Below are positions 26,222-34,192 of a DNA stretch of 64,000 nt, one piece after another (the first letter of the stretch is position 1; the number at the start of each line of letters is the position of its first letter). The translations under genes and the position numbers were made by a program. This stretch comes from Saprospira grandis (lineage in GTDB: Bacteria; Bacteroidota; Bacteroidia; Chitinophagales; Saprospiraceae): contig NZ_CP110854.1 in NCBI RefSeq assembly GCF_027594745.1, forward strand, positions 1-64,000. The letters run 5' to 3'. The notes beneath the pieces were generated by a model that saw only the letters and a program-made list of their open reading frames with translations, did not search any database and was not told where the DNA came from.

Positions 26222-26806
26222 TTAGAACAAAAGGGCGACCTCTTTTTTGATGGCGGCAAGAGCCTGAGTATGCCCTTCTTGCGGACTTTCTTCTAGGTAG
26301 ACCAACAAAACTTCTACATACTTTTGCGCAGGCAATTGCTTCCCTTCTGCTACCGCATCTAGTTGCTGTTGGACCCTTTGCAAAATCACTTTTGCTTCTT
26401 TTTTGGCCAATAAAATGATCTGCCAAAGCTCCTCAGACATATACATTTGCTGAGTCACATTATGCGAAAATTCCTCTTCTAGAGCAATTTGTAGTTGTGC
26501 ACTATAACTTTTAGCCGATAATTCATCGGGGTCAAAACGCTGCAAAAGGTCAACAATATCCAAACGATTACAATAGAGCGACAAACGCTCATAGGCATGC
26601 AAACGCAGGGGTAAAGTTGTTTCTTTATTGGCTTTTTGTAGCTCAATTTTGCGGCGTTCGCCCTCAATTTTTCTAAACTCTGCCTCTTTGAGCAAAAAGC
26701 TCTGCATAGCCTCTCTCTGGTTTTTCAAAAACTTATTGACAAGCACTAAGGTGCTCAAAAATAGCAGCAGTGCTGGCAAAGTAATTTGGACAATGTCTAA
26801 CCACAT
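26222..26806 (-). CDS. Hypothetical membrane-anchored coiled-coil protein
   Basis: A 194-residue protein with one N-terminal membrane helix (ITLPALLLFLSTLVLV, about 8-23), then a charged, helical stretch (NQREAMQSFLLKEAEFRKIEGERRK) and a soluble helical domain that begins LPLRLHAYERLSLYCNRL. I recall a conserved Bacteroidota family of this build (one helix, then an AYERL helix), often annotated as a DUF, without a known function. It probably faces the cytoplasm. It lies upstream of ftcD on the same strand with a 54-bp gap. Confidence 0.75.
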   Translation of the reverse strand: MWLDIVQITLPALLLFLSTLVLVNKFLKNQREAMQSFLLKEAEFRKIEGERRKIELQKANKETTLPLRLHAYERLSLYCNRLDIVDLLQRFDPDELSAKSYSAQLQIALEEEFSHNVTQQMYMSEELWQIILLAKKEAKVILQRVQQQLDAVAEGKQLPAQKYVEVLLVYLEESPQEGHTQALAAIKKEVALLF

Positions 26807-26890
26807 AATGTTGATGAGATTTAATTTTAGGCGCCTAATATAAGCAGCTTGTTCTGATTTCCAAAGTTTCTGAATTCGCTTTATTGACTA

Positions 26891-27066
26891 TTTTTTTGGG
26901 GCCCGCGGCCGCCCTGATTTTGGGGGCGGCCGCCGCTAGGCTTCGCCGCTCGCAGGTCTGCTCGGCCCTGCGTTTTTTTCGCTACGCTCAAAAAACTTGG
27001 TCTGGCCTTCGGCCACGGCTGCGCAGCGCTGGGCCATTGGCCCTTCGGGCCGGGGCTTCGCCCCAA
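26891..27066 (+). repeat. GC-rich hairpin element, copy 12
   Basis: Third subtype. The closing stem is GGCCC/GGGCC and the first hairpin is a long GCGGCCGCC/GGCGGCCGC. The second is GTTTTTT/AAAAAAC and the distal ones include GGCCC/GGGCC and GGGGC/GCCCC with TTC loops. It fills much of the 320-bp gap between two minus-strand genes. Confidence 0.87.
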
Positions 27067-27072
27067 AAGCAG

Positions 27073-27103
27073 CTAGCCAGTCTCCCCAAAAGAGACTGGC
27101 TAG
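27073..27103 (-). terminator. Possible terminator of the STAS protein gene
   Basis: Perfect stem CTAGCCAGTCTC/GAGACTGGCTAG. On the minus strand only a short T4 run follows after GCTGC, so it may be weak. Confidence 0.5.
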
Positions 27104-27126
27104 ACGATCATCACAAAATTAGCCGT

Positions 27127-27993
27127 TTAGAAGCTGGCCCCAGCCTCTTTAATGGCTAAGCGCAAAGCATCTCGCATACTGCCCGTGGTCCTAATTTCAT
27201 CTATGGCAATACCCAACTCTACAATAGTTTGTGCAATAGGACCAGAAACCCCCGAAATCATGCACTGGCTCCCCATCAGGCGAGCCGCCTTGCTCATCTT
27301 AATTAGATGATTGGCGACTGCCGTATCTACAATGGCCACCCCACTAATGTCTAAGATAAAAAACTTGGCTTGCGTCTCTGCAACCTTGTCCAACATGGCC
27401 TCCATCACGTCTTTGGCCCGTTTAGAATCAATAAAGCCCACCAAAGGCAAAAGCAAAATCCCATCCCAGATTTGAGCTACGGGGGTCGACAGTTCTCGCA
27501 GGGCATCATTTTGTTCCTCCAAACTCAAAAGTGCCCGTTTGCGATAAACCTCCGAAACAATATCTAGGCCCACCTGCGCATACTTCTTAAACGCTAAAAT
27601 TAAATCGGGATCCTTGCCCGCATGCTCAATCAGTTCATCTAAAACAAACTCCTGATAAGCCGCCAATAAAGACATAAAGGCATTTAGACTTAGCCCCAGG
27701 CCCAAAAAGGCATCGCCAAAACCCAGGTGTCGCTCTACATAGGCCTCATCTAAAACCGCAGAAATCATGTCACCCCAGATAATAGACTTTCCTTGGTCTA
27801 TGCCTGCAATTAAATCCTCGGTGTAGTACTCCTCATAGCTAGAGCAATTGCGCATCCAGTCAAAAAGGCGATCAAATACCTTTTGCTCTAGGCCTGCTGG
27901 CAGTAGTTGCCCGGCGGCCGCAATTCGGTCCAAATCGGCCTGTTCAATAAAAAATTGCCGCCTATAAAGGGCTGCAGTTTTCGTTTTTTGCAT
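27127..27993 (-). CDS. RsbR-like stressosome protein with STAS domain
   Basis: A 288-residue cytoplasmic protein in two parts. Residues about 1-150 form an all-helical sensor-like domain of the RsbR N-terminal type. Residues about 170-285 form a STAS domain very like RsbR/RsbS (STPVAQIWDGILLLPLVGFIDSKRA; LDISGVAIVDTAVANHLIKMSKAARLMG; ISGVSGPIAQTIVELGI). The Thr in VDTAV lies where stressosome proteins are phosphorylated by the RsbT kinase. In Bacillus such proteins build the stressosome that controls a partner-switching pathway. No RsbS, RsbT or phosphatase gene is next to it here, so it is an orphan copy or a part of a scattered module. Single gene on the minus strand. Confidence 0.85.
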   Translation of the reverse strand: MQKTKTAALYRRQFFIEQADLDRIAAAGQLLPAGLEQKVFDRLFDWMRNCSSYEEYYTEDLIAGIDQGKSIIWGDMISAVLDEAYVERHLGFGDAFLGLGLSLNAFMSLLAAYQEFVLDELIEHAGKDPDLILAFKKYAQVGLDIVSEVYRKRALLSLEEQNDALRELSTPVAQIWDGILLLPLVGFIDSKRAKDVMEAMLDKVAETQAKFFILDISGVAIVDTAVANHLIKMSKAARLMGSQCMISGVSGPIAQTIVELGIAIDEIRTTGSMRDALRLAIKEAGASF

Positions 27994-28181
27994 AGTCGCT
28001 TAGTTTAGTTGGTCATTCCTTTAAAGATAAACAGAATATCCCTTCTTTTGTTGGTAAGCGAGGGTTTAACCTTAAAATAATATTCCGCAAAAAGCAACTA
28101 AACCGAATTTATTACAAAAAAGCTGTTAGCTTTTTGCTTAGGCGCTCTTAGAAAAACGAGCTAAACAAAAAAATTGGTCCC

Positions 28182-28216
28182 AAAAAAGCCGCCCCTGCCT
28201 GAAGGCAGGGGCGGCT
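28182..28216 (-). terminator. Terminator of the LolA-like gene
   Basis: Perfect stem AGCCGCCCCTGCC/GGCAGGGGCGGCT. The minus strand is followed by T6. It sits about 20 bp past the stop. Confidence 0.87.
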
Positions 28217-28238
28217 AAAAAAATCGACTAATTCAATA

Positions 28239-29210
28239 TTAGTTTTCGATTTCAAATGTTTCTGCGGGCAGATCAATATTGAACTGTACGGCTTCTACAT
28301 TATACTTAATTTCATAACCACGCAAGGCGCGCTTTTCGGTATAAGGAACTTGAACGCCCTCTACTTCTTTGTAGTTGCTATATACGGCTACTTGTTGGCG
28401 GTTTACGCCTTTGGTGCCGGGAGTCGCCTGCATATAATTATGAATTTGCTGTACTTTCAGCCCAGTTTCCATATCAAAAAACAACTGATAGTTTTCTGTT
28501 TTTTCTGCATTTTCGCTGCGTACTTTATAGCATTTTTTGCCTTGTACATTGTCGATGCCCAAAAACTCAAAGCTATAGCCTTGTTTTTGCATGGCCAATT
28601 CGGCGGGATAAGTAGCCAAAAGCTGCTGTTTTTTAAGATTTTCAGCATCTAGTGCGCTTACTTTTCCATCAGAAAAATGTTGCTTACCATCAAAGGTTGT
28701 TGGAATTTCATTGCCACTCATCGTTGTGAGTGTGCGGTACTTTTGGCCCTGCAACATAATGCGCTCTTCGCCTAGTTCGCGGCCCGCCATAGAGGCAGAA
28801 GCTTTAATATAAATATTGTTTAGCTTTTCTAGTTTGGCTTGGCCACCTAGGGCATTAAAATAAGCGTCCATTACTTCTTCTGCGCTGCTTAGGCGGCTAT
28901 CTAGCTCCTTTTTGCGCTTAGAAGAAGCTGCAGAGCTACTTGCTGCTGCATTAGTGCTGCGTTTTGTGGCTGTGCTGCTTTTGTCGGTTGTTTTGCTGCT
29001 TGATTTCTTCTTTTTCTTTTTGCCCGTAACGGCATCTTCGGCATTATCCAAGCTTTTGTCTACCGTTTTATCCACGGCTTTGTCTGCACGCTGCTTGAGT
29101 TTTTTCTCTGCACGCTCACGAGCGCGCTTCAAAAAGCCCTGAGCTTGTGCTTCTTGGGGCATGAGGCCCAAAAATAGGGCGAATACGGAAAGATAAATCC
29201 AATGCTTCAT
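28239..29210 (-). CDS. Secreted protein with Lys/Ser-rich linker and LolA-like domain
   Basis: A 323-residue exported protein. The signal peptide ends MPQEAQAQ (about 24). Residues 25-105 are highly charged and low in complexity: arginine/lysine helices (RARERAEKKLKQRADKAV) followed by a Ser/Thr/Lys stretch. From about 110 a folded domain starts with AEEVMDAYFNALGGQAKLEKLNNIYIKA, which is characteristic of outer-membrane lipoprotein-sorting (LolA-like) and related periplasmic proteins. FDMETGLKVQQIHNY and VEGVQVPYTEKRALRGYEIKY complete it. It may bind a hydrophobic ligand in the periplasm. The basic region could contact peptidoglycan or nucleic acid; that is a guess. Single gene. Confidence 0.75.
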   Translation of the reverse strand: MKHWIYLSVFALFLGLMPQEAQAQGFLKRARERAEKKLKQRADKAVDKTVDKSLDNAEDAVTGKKKKKKSSSKTTDKSSTATKRSTNAAASSSAASSKRKKELDSRLSSAEEVMDAYFNALGGQAKLEKLNNIYIKASASMAGRELGEERIMLQGQKYRTLTTMSGNEIPTTFDGKQHFSDGKVSALDAENLKKQQLLATYPAELAMQKQGYSFEFLGIDNVQGKKCYKVRSENAEKTENYQLFFDMETGLKVQQIHNYMQATPGTKGVNRQQVAVYSNYKEVEGVQVPYTEKRALRGYEIKYNVEAVQFNIDLPAETFEIEN

Positions 29211-29339
29211 GAGAATTTGATTTTTTATTTAAAAAATTTGGGTAAATAGGCCTTCCTATCTCCCTATGAATTAGCCAGTGCTTAGCAAAAACGTTGCCTA
29301 AAGTAACGGTTAAGGGACCTTATTTTATTTTTATGGTGT

Positions 29340-29481
29340 CCTACAGGCCCGAAGGGCCGCAGGCTGAGGGATGGACAAGGGTGGCCGAAGGCCAGACCCA
29401 GCGGGCACAGCCCGCGCAGGGCCGAGCGAACAGCGAGCCCTGAAACAGCCCGACCCGCCCGCAGGGCGGGGCAGCCCCAAA
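29340..29481 (-). repeat. GC-rich hairpin element, copy 13
   Basis: Closing stem GGCTG/CAGCC, first hairpin CCCGCCC/GGGCGGG, second GCGGGC/GCCCGC with a TGT loop, distal GGCCC/GGGCC with a CTGTAGGAC tail. Confidence 0.88.
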
Positions 29482-29485
29482 ACCA

Positions 29486-30841
29486 TTAGAACTTGAACAT
29501 CCAGTAAAAAAACTGTTTGACAGAGGGTTGTTTGCCATATAATAGGATGCCGATGCGGTAAATGCGGCCCGATAGCCAAATCATGGCGATGGCCGAAAGG
29601 AAAAGGATGCCGAGGGAGAGGCCCAGCTGCCAGAGGGGTGGGTCAAAAGCGAGGCGGGCGGGCATGATAACGGGGGCAAAAAAGGGCACATAAGAGGCGT
29701 ATTCGACCAAGCTGCCATGGGGGTTTTCGATGGCTTGTAGGCCAATGAGCATAGCGGCCACCACGGGGATAGTCACGATAATGGTGAGTGATTGCCCCTC
29801 TCCCCAATCGTCGCCCATAGCGGCACCAATGGCGGCAAAAATAGAGGCGTAAAGGGTGTAGCCGAGTAAGAAAAAGGCCAAAAAGCAGCTCATTAAATAG
29901 CTGTAATTAAATTGGCTGAAGCCCTCTAGATTGTCCATAATCATCAGCATTTGGTCCTCTTCTAGGCCGCTGCCGCTGGGCAAAGGCGAGCTACTGGCCG
30001 CAGGTAGGGCCACAAATAAGCTGAGGATGAGCTGCAGCGTAGGGATACTTAGGCCCCAGATGAGAAATTGGGTGAGGCCCACGGCCCCCACGCCAATAAT
30101 TTTGCCCAGCATCAATTGAAAAGGCTTAACCGAAGAGATGACAATTTCGACGATTCGGCTGGTTTTTTCTTCCATGACCGAGCGCATGACCATATTGCCA
30201 TAAATCAGGATGACCATATAGATGAGCATCATCATGCCGCCCCCTAAAAAGCTGGCCAAATAGACCTGAGCAGAGGCGGCCGTTTCTTTTTCGCCGGCCA
30301 TATTGAGCTGGTTAAAATGCAGGTCGCTGCCCTTCAATTCGGCCCGTTCTAGGTCCTTCAAATTGATGCCCAAGAGCTTTCTGCGCTCCTTAATGAGTCG
30401 GCGGCTCAGGCGCTGCCGAAGAATAGATTGGGCGCTACCGCTGAGCGGCTCTCGGCCATAAAGCTCTAGCTGAATGCTCAATAAATTGCTCAGATTTTCT
30501 CGGTTTTGGACCGCCGTTTTGGGAATATACAAAAGGGCATCTACCGGATTATTTTCTGTTTGCAGCAATAACTTTCGCAGGCTGTCTGGGCTCGTTTTTG
30601 GGGCCGAAACTAGGTTCAAACTGCCCGAAGAAGAGAGCGCCCCATCGGCCTGATTGAGCAGATTGGCCTCATCTAATACCCAAATTGTTTTTTCTTTACT
30701 CACGGCCGACATACTGGCAAAAATGCTAATACTAAAGAGCAATAAAAAGCCTAAGGGCGTGAGAATTGTGGTCAGAATAAAGCTCCTTTTTCGTACTCTA
30801 GAGCCATACTCTCGACTAATAATTAACCAAAGTTTTCGCAT
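29486..30841 (-). CDS. ABC-2 type transporter permease
   Basis: Membrane subunit of an ABC exporter of the NatB/ABC-2 class. The best start is the ATG at 30841 (MRKLWLIISREYGSRVRKRSFI), 4 bp after the ATPase stop; the frame is open further upstream but inside the ATPase gene. The product is about 451 residues: one N-terminal helix (TPLGFLLLFSISIFA), a long periplasmic domain (about 45-190), then five or six C-terminal helices with the motif VMEEKTSRIVEIVISSVKPFQLMLGKIIG, which is the hallmark of NatB-like permeases. It probably exports ions, lipids or a small molecule; the substrate is not indicated. It forms an operon with the ATPase upstream. Confidence 0.9.
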   Translation of the reverse strand: MRKLWLIISREYGSRVRKRSFILTTILTPLGFLLLFSISIFASMSAVSKEKTIWVLDEANLLNQADGALSSSGSLNLVSAPKTSPDSLRKLLLQTENNPVDALLYIPKTAVQNRENLSNLLSIQLELYGREPLSGSAQSILRQRLSRRLIKERRKLLGINLKDLERAELKGSDLHFNQLNMAGEKETAASAQVYLASFLGGGMMMLIYMVILIYGNMVMRSVMEEKTSRIVEIVISSVKPFQLMLGKIIGVGAVGLTQFLIWGLSIPTLQLILSLFVALPAASSSPLPSGSGLEEDQMLMIMDNLEGFSQFNYSYLMSCFLAFFLLGYTLYASIFAAIGAAMGDDWGEGQSLTIIVTIPVVAAMLIGLQAIENPHGSLVEYASYVPFFAPVIMPARLAFDPPLWQLGLSLGILFLSAIAMIWLSGRIYRIGILLYGKQPSVKQFFYWMFKF

Positions 30842-30845
30842 AATT

Positions 30846-31745
30846 TTATTCCTGTACCATTTCGATAAATATCTCTTGCAAGCTAGGCAAAATCTCCTCA
30901 AAACGCCGTATTGGCAGGCCTGCATCCACTACAGCCGCAAAAAGTTCTGCGCTTGTTTGCGCTTCTTGCAGACGGATTTTCAGCCAATCTTCGCCTTGGT
31001 CCAAGAGCTCAAAAGCCTGCGCAAAATCATTAGCGGCTGGGCCTTGAGTTTGGATCAAAAATTCGTTTTTCTTAAAGCGCTCTTTTACCTCGGCTACCTT
31101 GCCCAAAAATAATTTTTCGCCCTTGTTGATGAGCAAAATTTGCTCGCAGATTTGCTCCACTTGCTCCATACGGTGGGTAGAAAACAAAATGGTGCTGCCC
31201 TCCTCTTTGAGGCGGTAAATTTCTTCTCGAATAATTTGGCTATTGAGGGGGTCGAGGCCCGAAAAGGGTTCGTCCAAAATCAAGAGTTCGGGCTCGTGGA
31301 TCACGGTCACAATAAACTGGATTTTTTGCTGCATGCCCTTAGACAATTCCTCAATCCGTTTCTTTTTCCAATCTTCAATATCAAAGCGTTGCAGCCAGGC
31401 GGTCATTCGTTTTTTGGCCTCTTTTTTCGAGAGCCCTTTGAGGCGGGCCAAATACATAATTTGCTCGCTCACCCGCATTTTTTTATACAGGCCGCGCTCT
31501 TCGGGCATATAGCCAATTTTGCGCTGCGTTTTTGGTCCAACTAGCTTGCCATCAAAGAAAATCTGGCCTTTATCGGCCTTAGTAATGGCACAAATCATCC
31601 GAATTAAAGAGCTTTTCCCTGCTCCATTCGGCCCTAAAAGGCCAAAAATCTGGCCCCTACTTAGCTCAAAGCTTAGGTCGTTTACGGCCGTATGCCCAGC
31701 ATATTGCTTATAAACGGCTTCCAATTTTAATAAACTACTATCCAA
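30846..31745 (-). CDS. ABC transporter ATP-binding protein (NatA-like)
   Basis: Cytoplasmic ATPase that powers the adjacent ABC-2 permease. The product has 299 residues. Walker A is GPNGAGKSS (39-47), the signature is LSKGMQQKIQ and Walker B is LLILDEPFSGLDP, followed by the H-loop STHRMEQVE. The C-terminal 80 residues are the extension found in NatA-type exporters. All catalytic residues are intact. It is the first gene of a two-gene operon, and its stop is 4 bp from the permease start. Upstream the 321-bp gap is filled by repeat copy 14. Confidence 0.94.
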   Translation of the reverse strand: MDSSLLKLEAVYKQYAGHTAVNDLSFELSRGQIFGLLGPNGAGKSSLIRMICAITKADKGQIFFDGKLVGPKTQRKIGYMPEERGLYKKMRVSEQIMYLARLKGLSKKEAKKRMTAWLQRFDIEDWKKKRIEELSKGMQQKIQFIVTVIHEPELLILDEPFSGLDPLNSQIIREEIYRLKEEGSTILFSTHRMEQVEQICEQILLINKGEKLFLGKVAEVKERFKKNEFLIQTQGPAANDFAQAFELLDQGEDWLKIRLQEAQTSAELFAAVVDAGLPIRRFEEILPSLQEIFIEMVQE

Positions 31746-31761
31746 TCTTCTGTTTTTTTTC

Positions 31762-32062
31762 TTTTTTGGGGCTGCCTTTTCGGCGGGTTAAAACCCACCG
31801 CAAGGGTAGTATCGCTTTGCGATAATATAGAAATGAGGGTTTAAACCCTCATAAAATTGTGGTCGGCTCGGGCTGGGTACTTCTGTTAGTCCTCGAACTA
31901 CTCCCCTTTTGGGGCTGCCCCTCCCGCTGGTCGGGTCGGGCTGTACCGCAGCTCGCAGGTCTGCTCGGCCCATCGCTTTTTCGCTTTGCTCAAAAGCTCG
32001 GTCTGGCCCTGCGGGCCACTGCTATCCATCCCTCAGCCGGTCGTCGCTTCGCTCCTCTTTTA
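31762..32062 (+). repeat. GC-rich hairpin element, copy 14, with nested palindromes
   Basis: A composite. T-run and GGGGCTGCC begin at 31762-31776, then the element is interrupted by second-family palindromes at about 31784-31858 (GGGTT/AACCC, ATCGC/GCGAT, ATGAGGGTTT/AAACCCTCAT). It then restarts with a TCCTCGAACTACTCCCC submodule and a full element from about 31912. Closing stem GGCTG/CAGCC, second hairpin GCTTTT/AAAAGC. The tail ends TTAGGACC. Confidence 0.82.
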
Positions 32063-32066
32063 GGAC

Positions 32067-32492
32067 CTACTTACAGCTACAAGACCATTTTTTGCCCAAA
32101 TCAATTACCGTAATTACTCTAGGGTCGGTTTCACAAGCGCCAATTACCACCCGCAGCTTTTGGCCATCTCGGCTAATGCCTTCATAGGCAAAAGAGGGAC
32201 AAGGTTGGTCATTGGGTCTTGTTTTTTTATAATTGATTTTGCCTTTTTCTAAAATTTCCTGAATTTCGTAGGCATCAATATGTCGACAAGCAGAGCGGCA
32301 GCGGCCATGTTTGGTCATGCGCAAAGGCTGTCCCTTAAATTCTAGGTCCTCATAATCAAAGTCCTTTTTTAGTATACTTCTTTTGGCTGGCTCATCTGGC
32401 TGGCTGGCTATTTCTTGGCCAGCGCCTTCTTGCATCTCTAGTTGGCAAGCGCCCAAACAAAATAATAAAACTAAAAAATAAAAGTATCTCAT
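32067..32492 (-). CDS. Small lipoprotein with DUF4258-like domain
   Basis: Starting at the second ATG (32492, MRYFYFLVLLFCLGAC) gives a clear lipoprotein signal with the Cys at about residue 16; the frame also opens seven codons upstream. The mature part, about 125 residues, has MTKHGRCRSACRHIDAYEIQEIL, then YEGISRDGQKLRVVIGACE and VITVIDLGKKWSCSCK. This H-x-x-x-R..EI pattern with a following two-strand sheet resembles DUF4258-type proteins, which share a fold with some RNase toxins. Four or more cysteines fit an oxidised, exported protein. The exact function is unknown. Its stop lies 5 bp past repeat copy 14. Confidence 0.7.
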   Translation of the reverse strand: MRYFYFLVLLFCLGACQLEMQEGAGQEIASQPDEPAKRSILKKDFDYEDLEFKGQPLRMTKHGRCRSACRHIDAYEIQEILEKGKINYKKTRPNDQPCPSFAYEGISRDGQKLRVVIGACETDPRVITVIDLGKKWSCSCK

Positions 32493-32575
32493 AGCTGCAA
32501 GGATTATACTCACCTACTTATGGTCTAAATATTGATGAGCTCGATTTAAAATTTCTCACAAGATAAACTATAGAT

Positions 32576-33202
32576 ATGAAAAAGCTAATCGTTTTTTGTA
32601 GTTTCCCCTTGCTTGCTTTTAGCAGTATGCCTCAAGCAGCAGAAAATCATTTATCTACTGAAACAACAATGAACATGATGGAGGAAAACCCCATGGCAGA
32701 TGATGAATATGTAATGACAGAAGCAGAAGCAGCCGCTTTTAAGGAACTTGCCTTTGGCTTGCGAGCTCGCATTAAAGCGGGAGAAAATATTTATGATTTG
32801 GACAAAGAGGCCAGTAAAATCAGTTTGCAGGCTAGAGCTGCCTGTGAAAAAGCCTTTGCTCTTTTTGAGGCTAAATGTAGTTTTGCCTTTACGCCCAAAC
32901 CAACGGACCATTCTCCTAAAGGGATGAGAAACTATTTAGCCTATCGTCATGGAACTTGGCGCAATGGACTTAAGAACAATAAATATGTAAAAGAAGAGTC
33001 TAAGGCCTTTATGATGCTAGAGATGTGGCTTGCGATGAATAAAGCAGAACGTGGCTTCACCAATGATGGCAAAAAGGAGGCCCTAGAGTTTGCTAGTTTG
33101 GCCAAGCGTTTTTACCTCCGTTTTCTTAGCCCCAAAACTCGCATAGAAAAAGGTTATAGCCGAGAGCGCTATGAAAAAATGTATGGTGGTGCTGCTCGAT
33201 AA
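32576..33202 (+). CDS. Hypothetical secreted protein
   Basis: A 208-residue protein with a signal-like N-terminus (KLIVFCSFPLLAFSSMPQAA). The mature part is helical and charged, with MTEAEAAAFKELAFGLRARIKAGENIY and YLAYRHGTWRNGLKNNKYVKEESKAF. I know no family for it. The next open frame begins immediately after its TAA and is in the same frame, so the two may once have been one gene. The pair could also be two translationally coupled genes. Unknown function. Confidence 0.65.
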   Translation: MKKLIVFCSFPLLAFSSMPQAAENHLSTETTMNMMEENPMADDEYVMTEAEAAAFKELAFGLRARIKAGENIYDLDKEASKISLQARAACEKAFALFEAKCSFAFTPKPTDHSPKGMRNYLAYRHGTWRNGLKNNKYVKEESKAFMMLEMWLAMNKAERGFTNDGKKEALEFASLAKRFYLRFLSPKTRIEKGYSRERYEKMYGGAAR

Positions 33203-34192
33203 GTGGAGGCCGCAACAAAAAGGGCTGCTCTTTTGCACAATTACAGTCAGTATGCTTTGGTCAATGAGGAACTGAGTCGGATGATGAATGCGCCATCTAG
33301 TCCCTTGGAGGCGAAGAGTCGGGCCAGAAAAATGCAGCGTTTAGTAGAAGAGCAAATTTTGGATAAAGACTATCAGCCAGCGAGCAGCAAAGCGATGCGA
33401 AGTTGGTGGCAATCTCAGGCGCTTTTGGCCAAGGCCAAGGGGCGAGATGAGGAAGCCTTGGCGCATAGTCAGGCCGCTTTGGACAGTATGGAAGAGCAGC
33501 CCAAGCTCATACAGGCGCAGGCGGCGGCCTACCTAAAACTGTTGATGAATCACTTTAGTTTTTCTTTGGGGTTGAAGGGAGAAGAGGCGCTTTGGCTTGA
33601 GTTTGAGAAAGCCGAGGCCCATTGCAAAAAGCATAAATTTCTCTATCCTAGGCTATTGCATCTACATTTATTATTTCTCTTGTATTGGCAGGATCAGCTA
33701 AAAGATGCGCAGATGGCCCAATTCTTAAAGGAAAGGAGTTTGCCCTTAATTAAGCGCTATGGTTTGGAGCAGCAGGCCATTTTGGGGCAGCTATTATCCC
33801 TGGCCCTATCGCCTTTGTACAAAGGCGGGCATTTTGAAGAATTGCAGCATTGCATGCAGCTACTTCAGGGTCTAGAACTCGCTAATTTGCGGGCCAAAAC
33901 CATTGACTTAATTGTCTATTGGGAAAGTTTTCGGGCGGGCAAGCTCAAAGGGCAACTGGCAGAAGTCGAGCAAGACCTCAAGGGTTTGGGTCGGCAAGCC
34001 AACCGTTATCCTTTCTATGAAAAGAACCTCAAGCTACTGCTTCAGTTGGGCGATTTGAGTGAGGAAGGGCAATTGGACCTTTTAGCGCTTTATGCGCAGC
34101 AACTTCAGGCCTTGCCCAAAGATGCCATTTGGCAAGAGTGGAACCAACTCTTGCCTTTGACTGACTATTGGGAGGCTTTTCTTAAAAGCTAG
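33203..34192 (+). CDS. Hypothetical helical-repeat (TPR-like) protein
   Basis: An open frame of 329 codons that starts with GTG directly after the stop of the preceding gene, in the same frame. The sequence is almost all helical, with TPR-like units (SQALLAKAKGRDEEALAHSQAALDSM; LSLALSPLYKGGHFEELQHCMQLLQGLEL). No catalytic motif is seen. If GTG is not used, the first good internal start is the Met in SRMMNAPSS, about 26 codons in. It converges with and slightly overlaps the AAA+ gene at 34182-34192. I would treat it as a cytoplasmic scaffold-like protein of unknown role, or as the C-terminal part of a gene split by a stop. Confidence 0.6.
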   Translation: MEAATKRAALLHNYSQYALVNEELSRMMNAPSSPLEAKSRARKMQRLVEEQILDKDYQPASSKAMRSWWQSQALLAKAKGRDEEALAHSQAALDSMEEQPKLIQAQAAAYLKLLMNHFSFSLGLKGEEALWLEFEKAEAHCKKHKFLYPRLLHLHLLFLLYWQDQLKDAQMAQFLKERSLPLIKRYGLEQQAILGQLLSLALSPLYKGGHFEELQHCMQLLQGLELANLRAKTIDLIVYWESFRAGKLKGQLAEVEQDLKGLGRQANRYPFYEKNLKLLLQLGDLSEEGQLDLLALYAQQLQALPKDAIWQEWNQLLPLTDYWEAFLKS

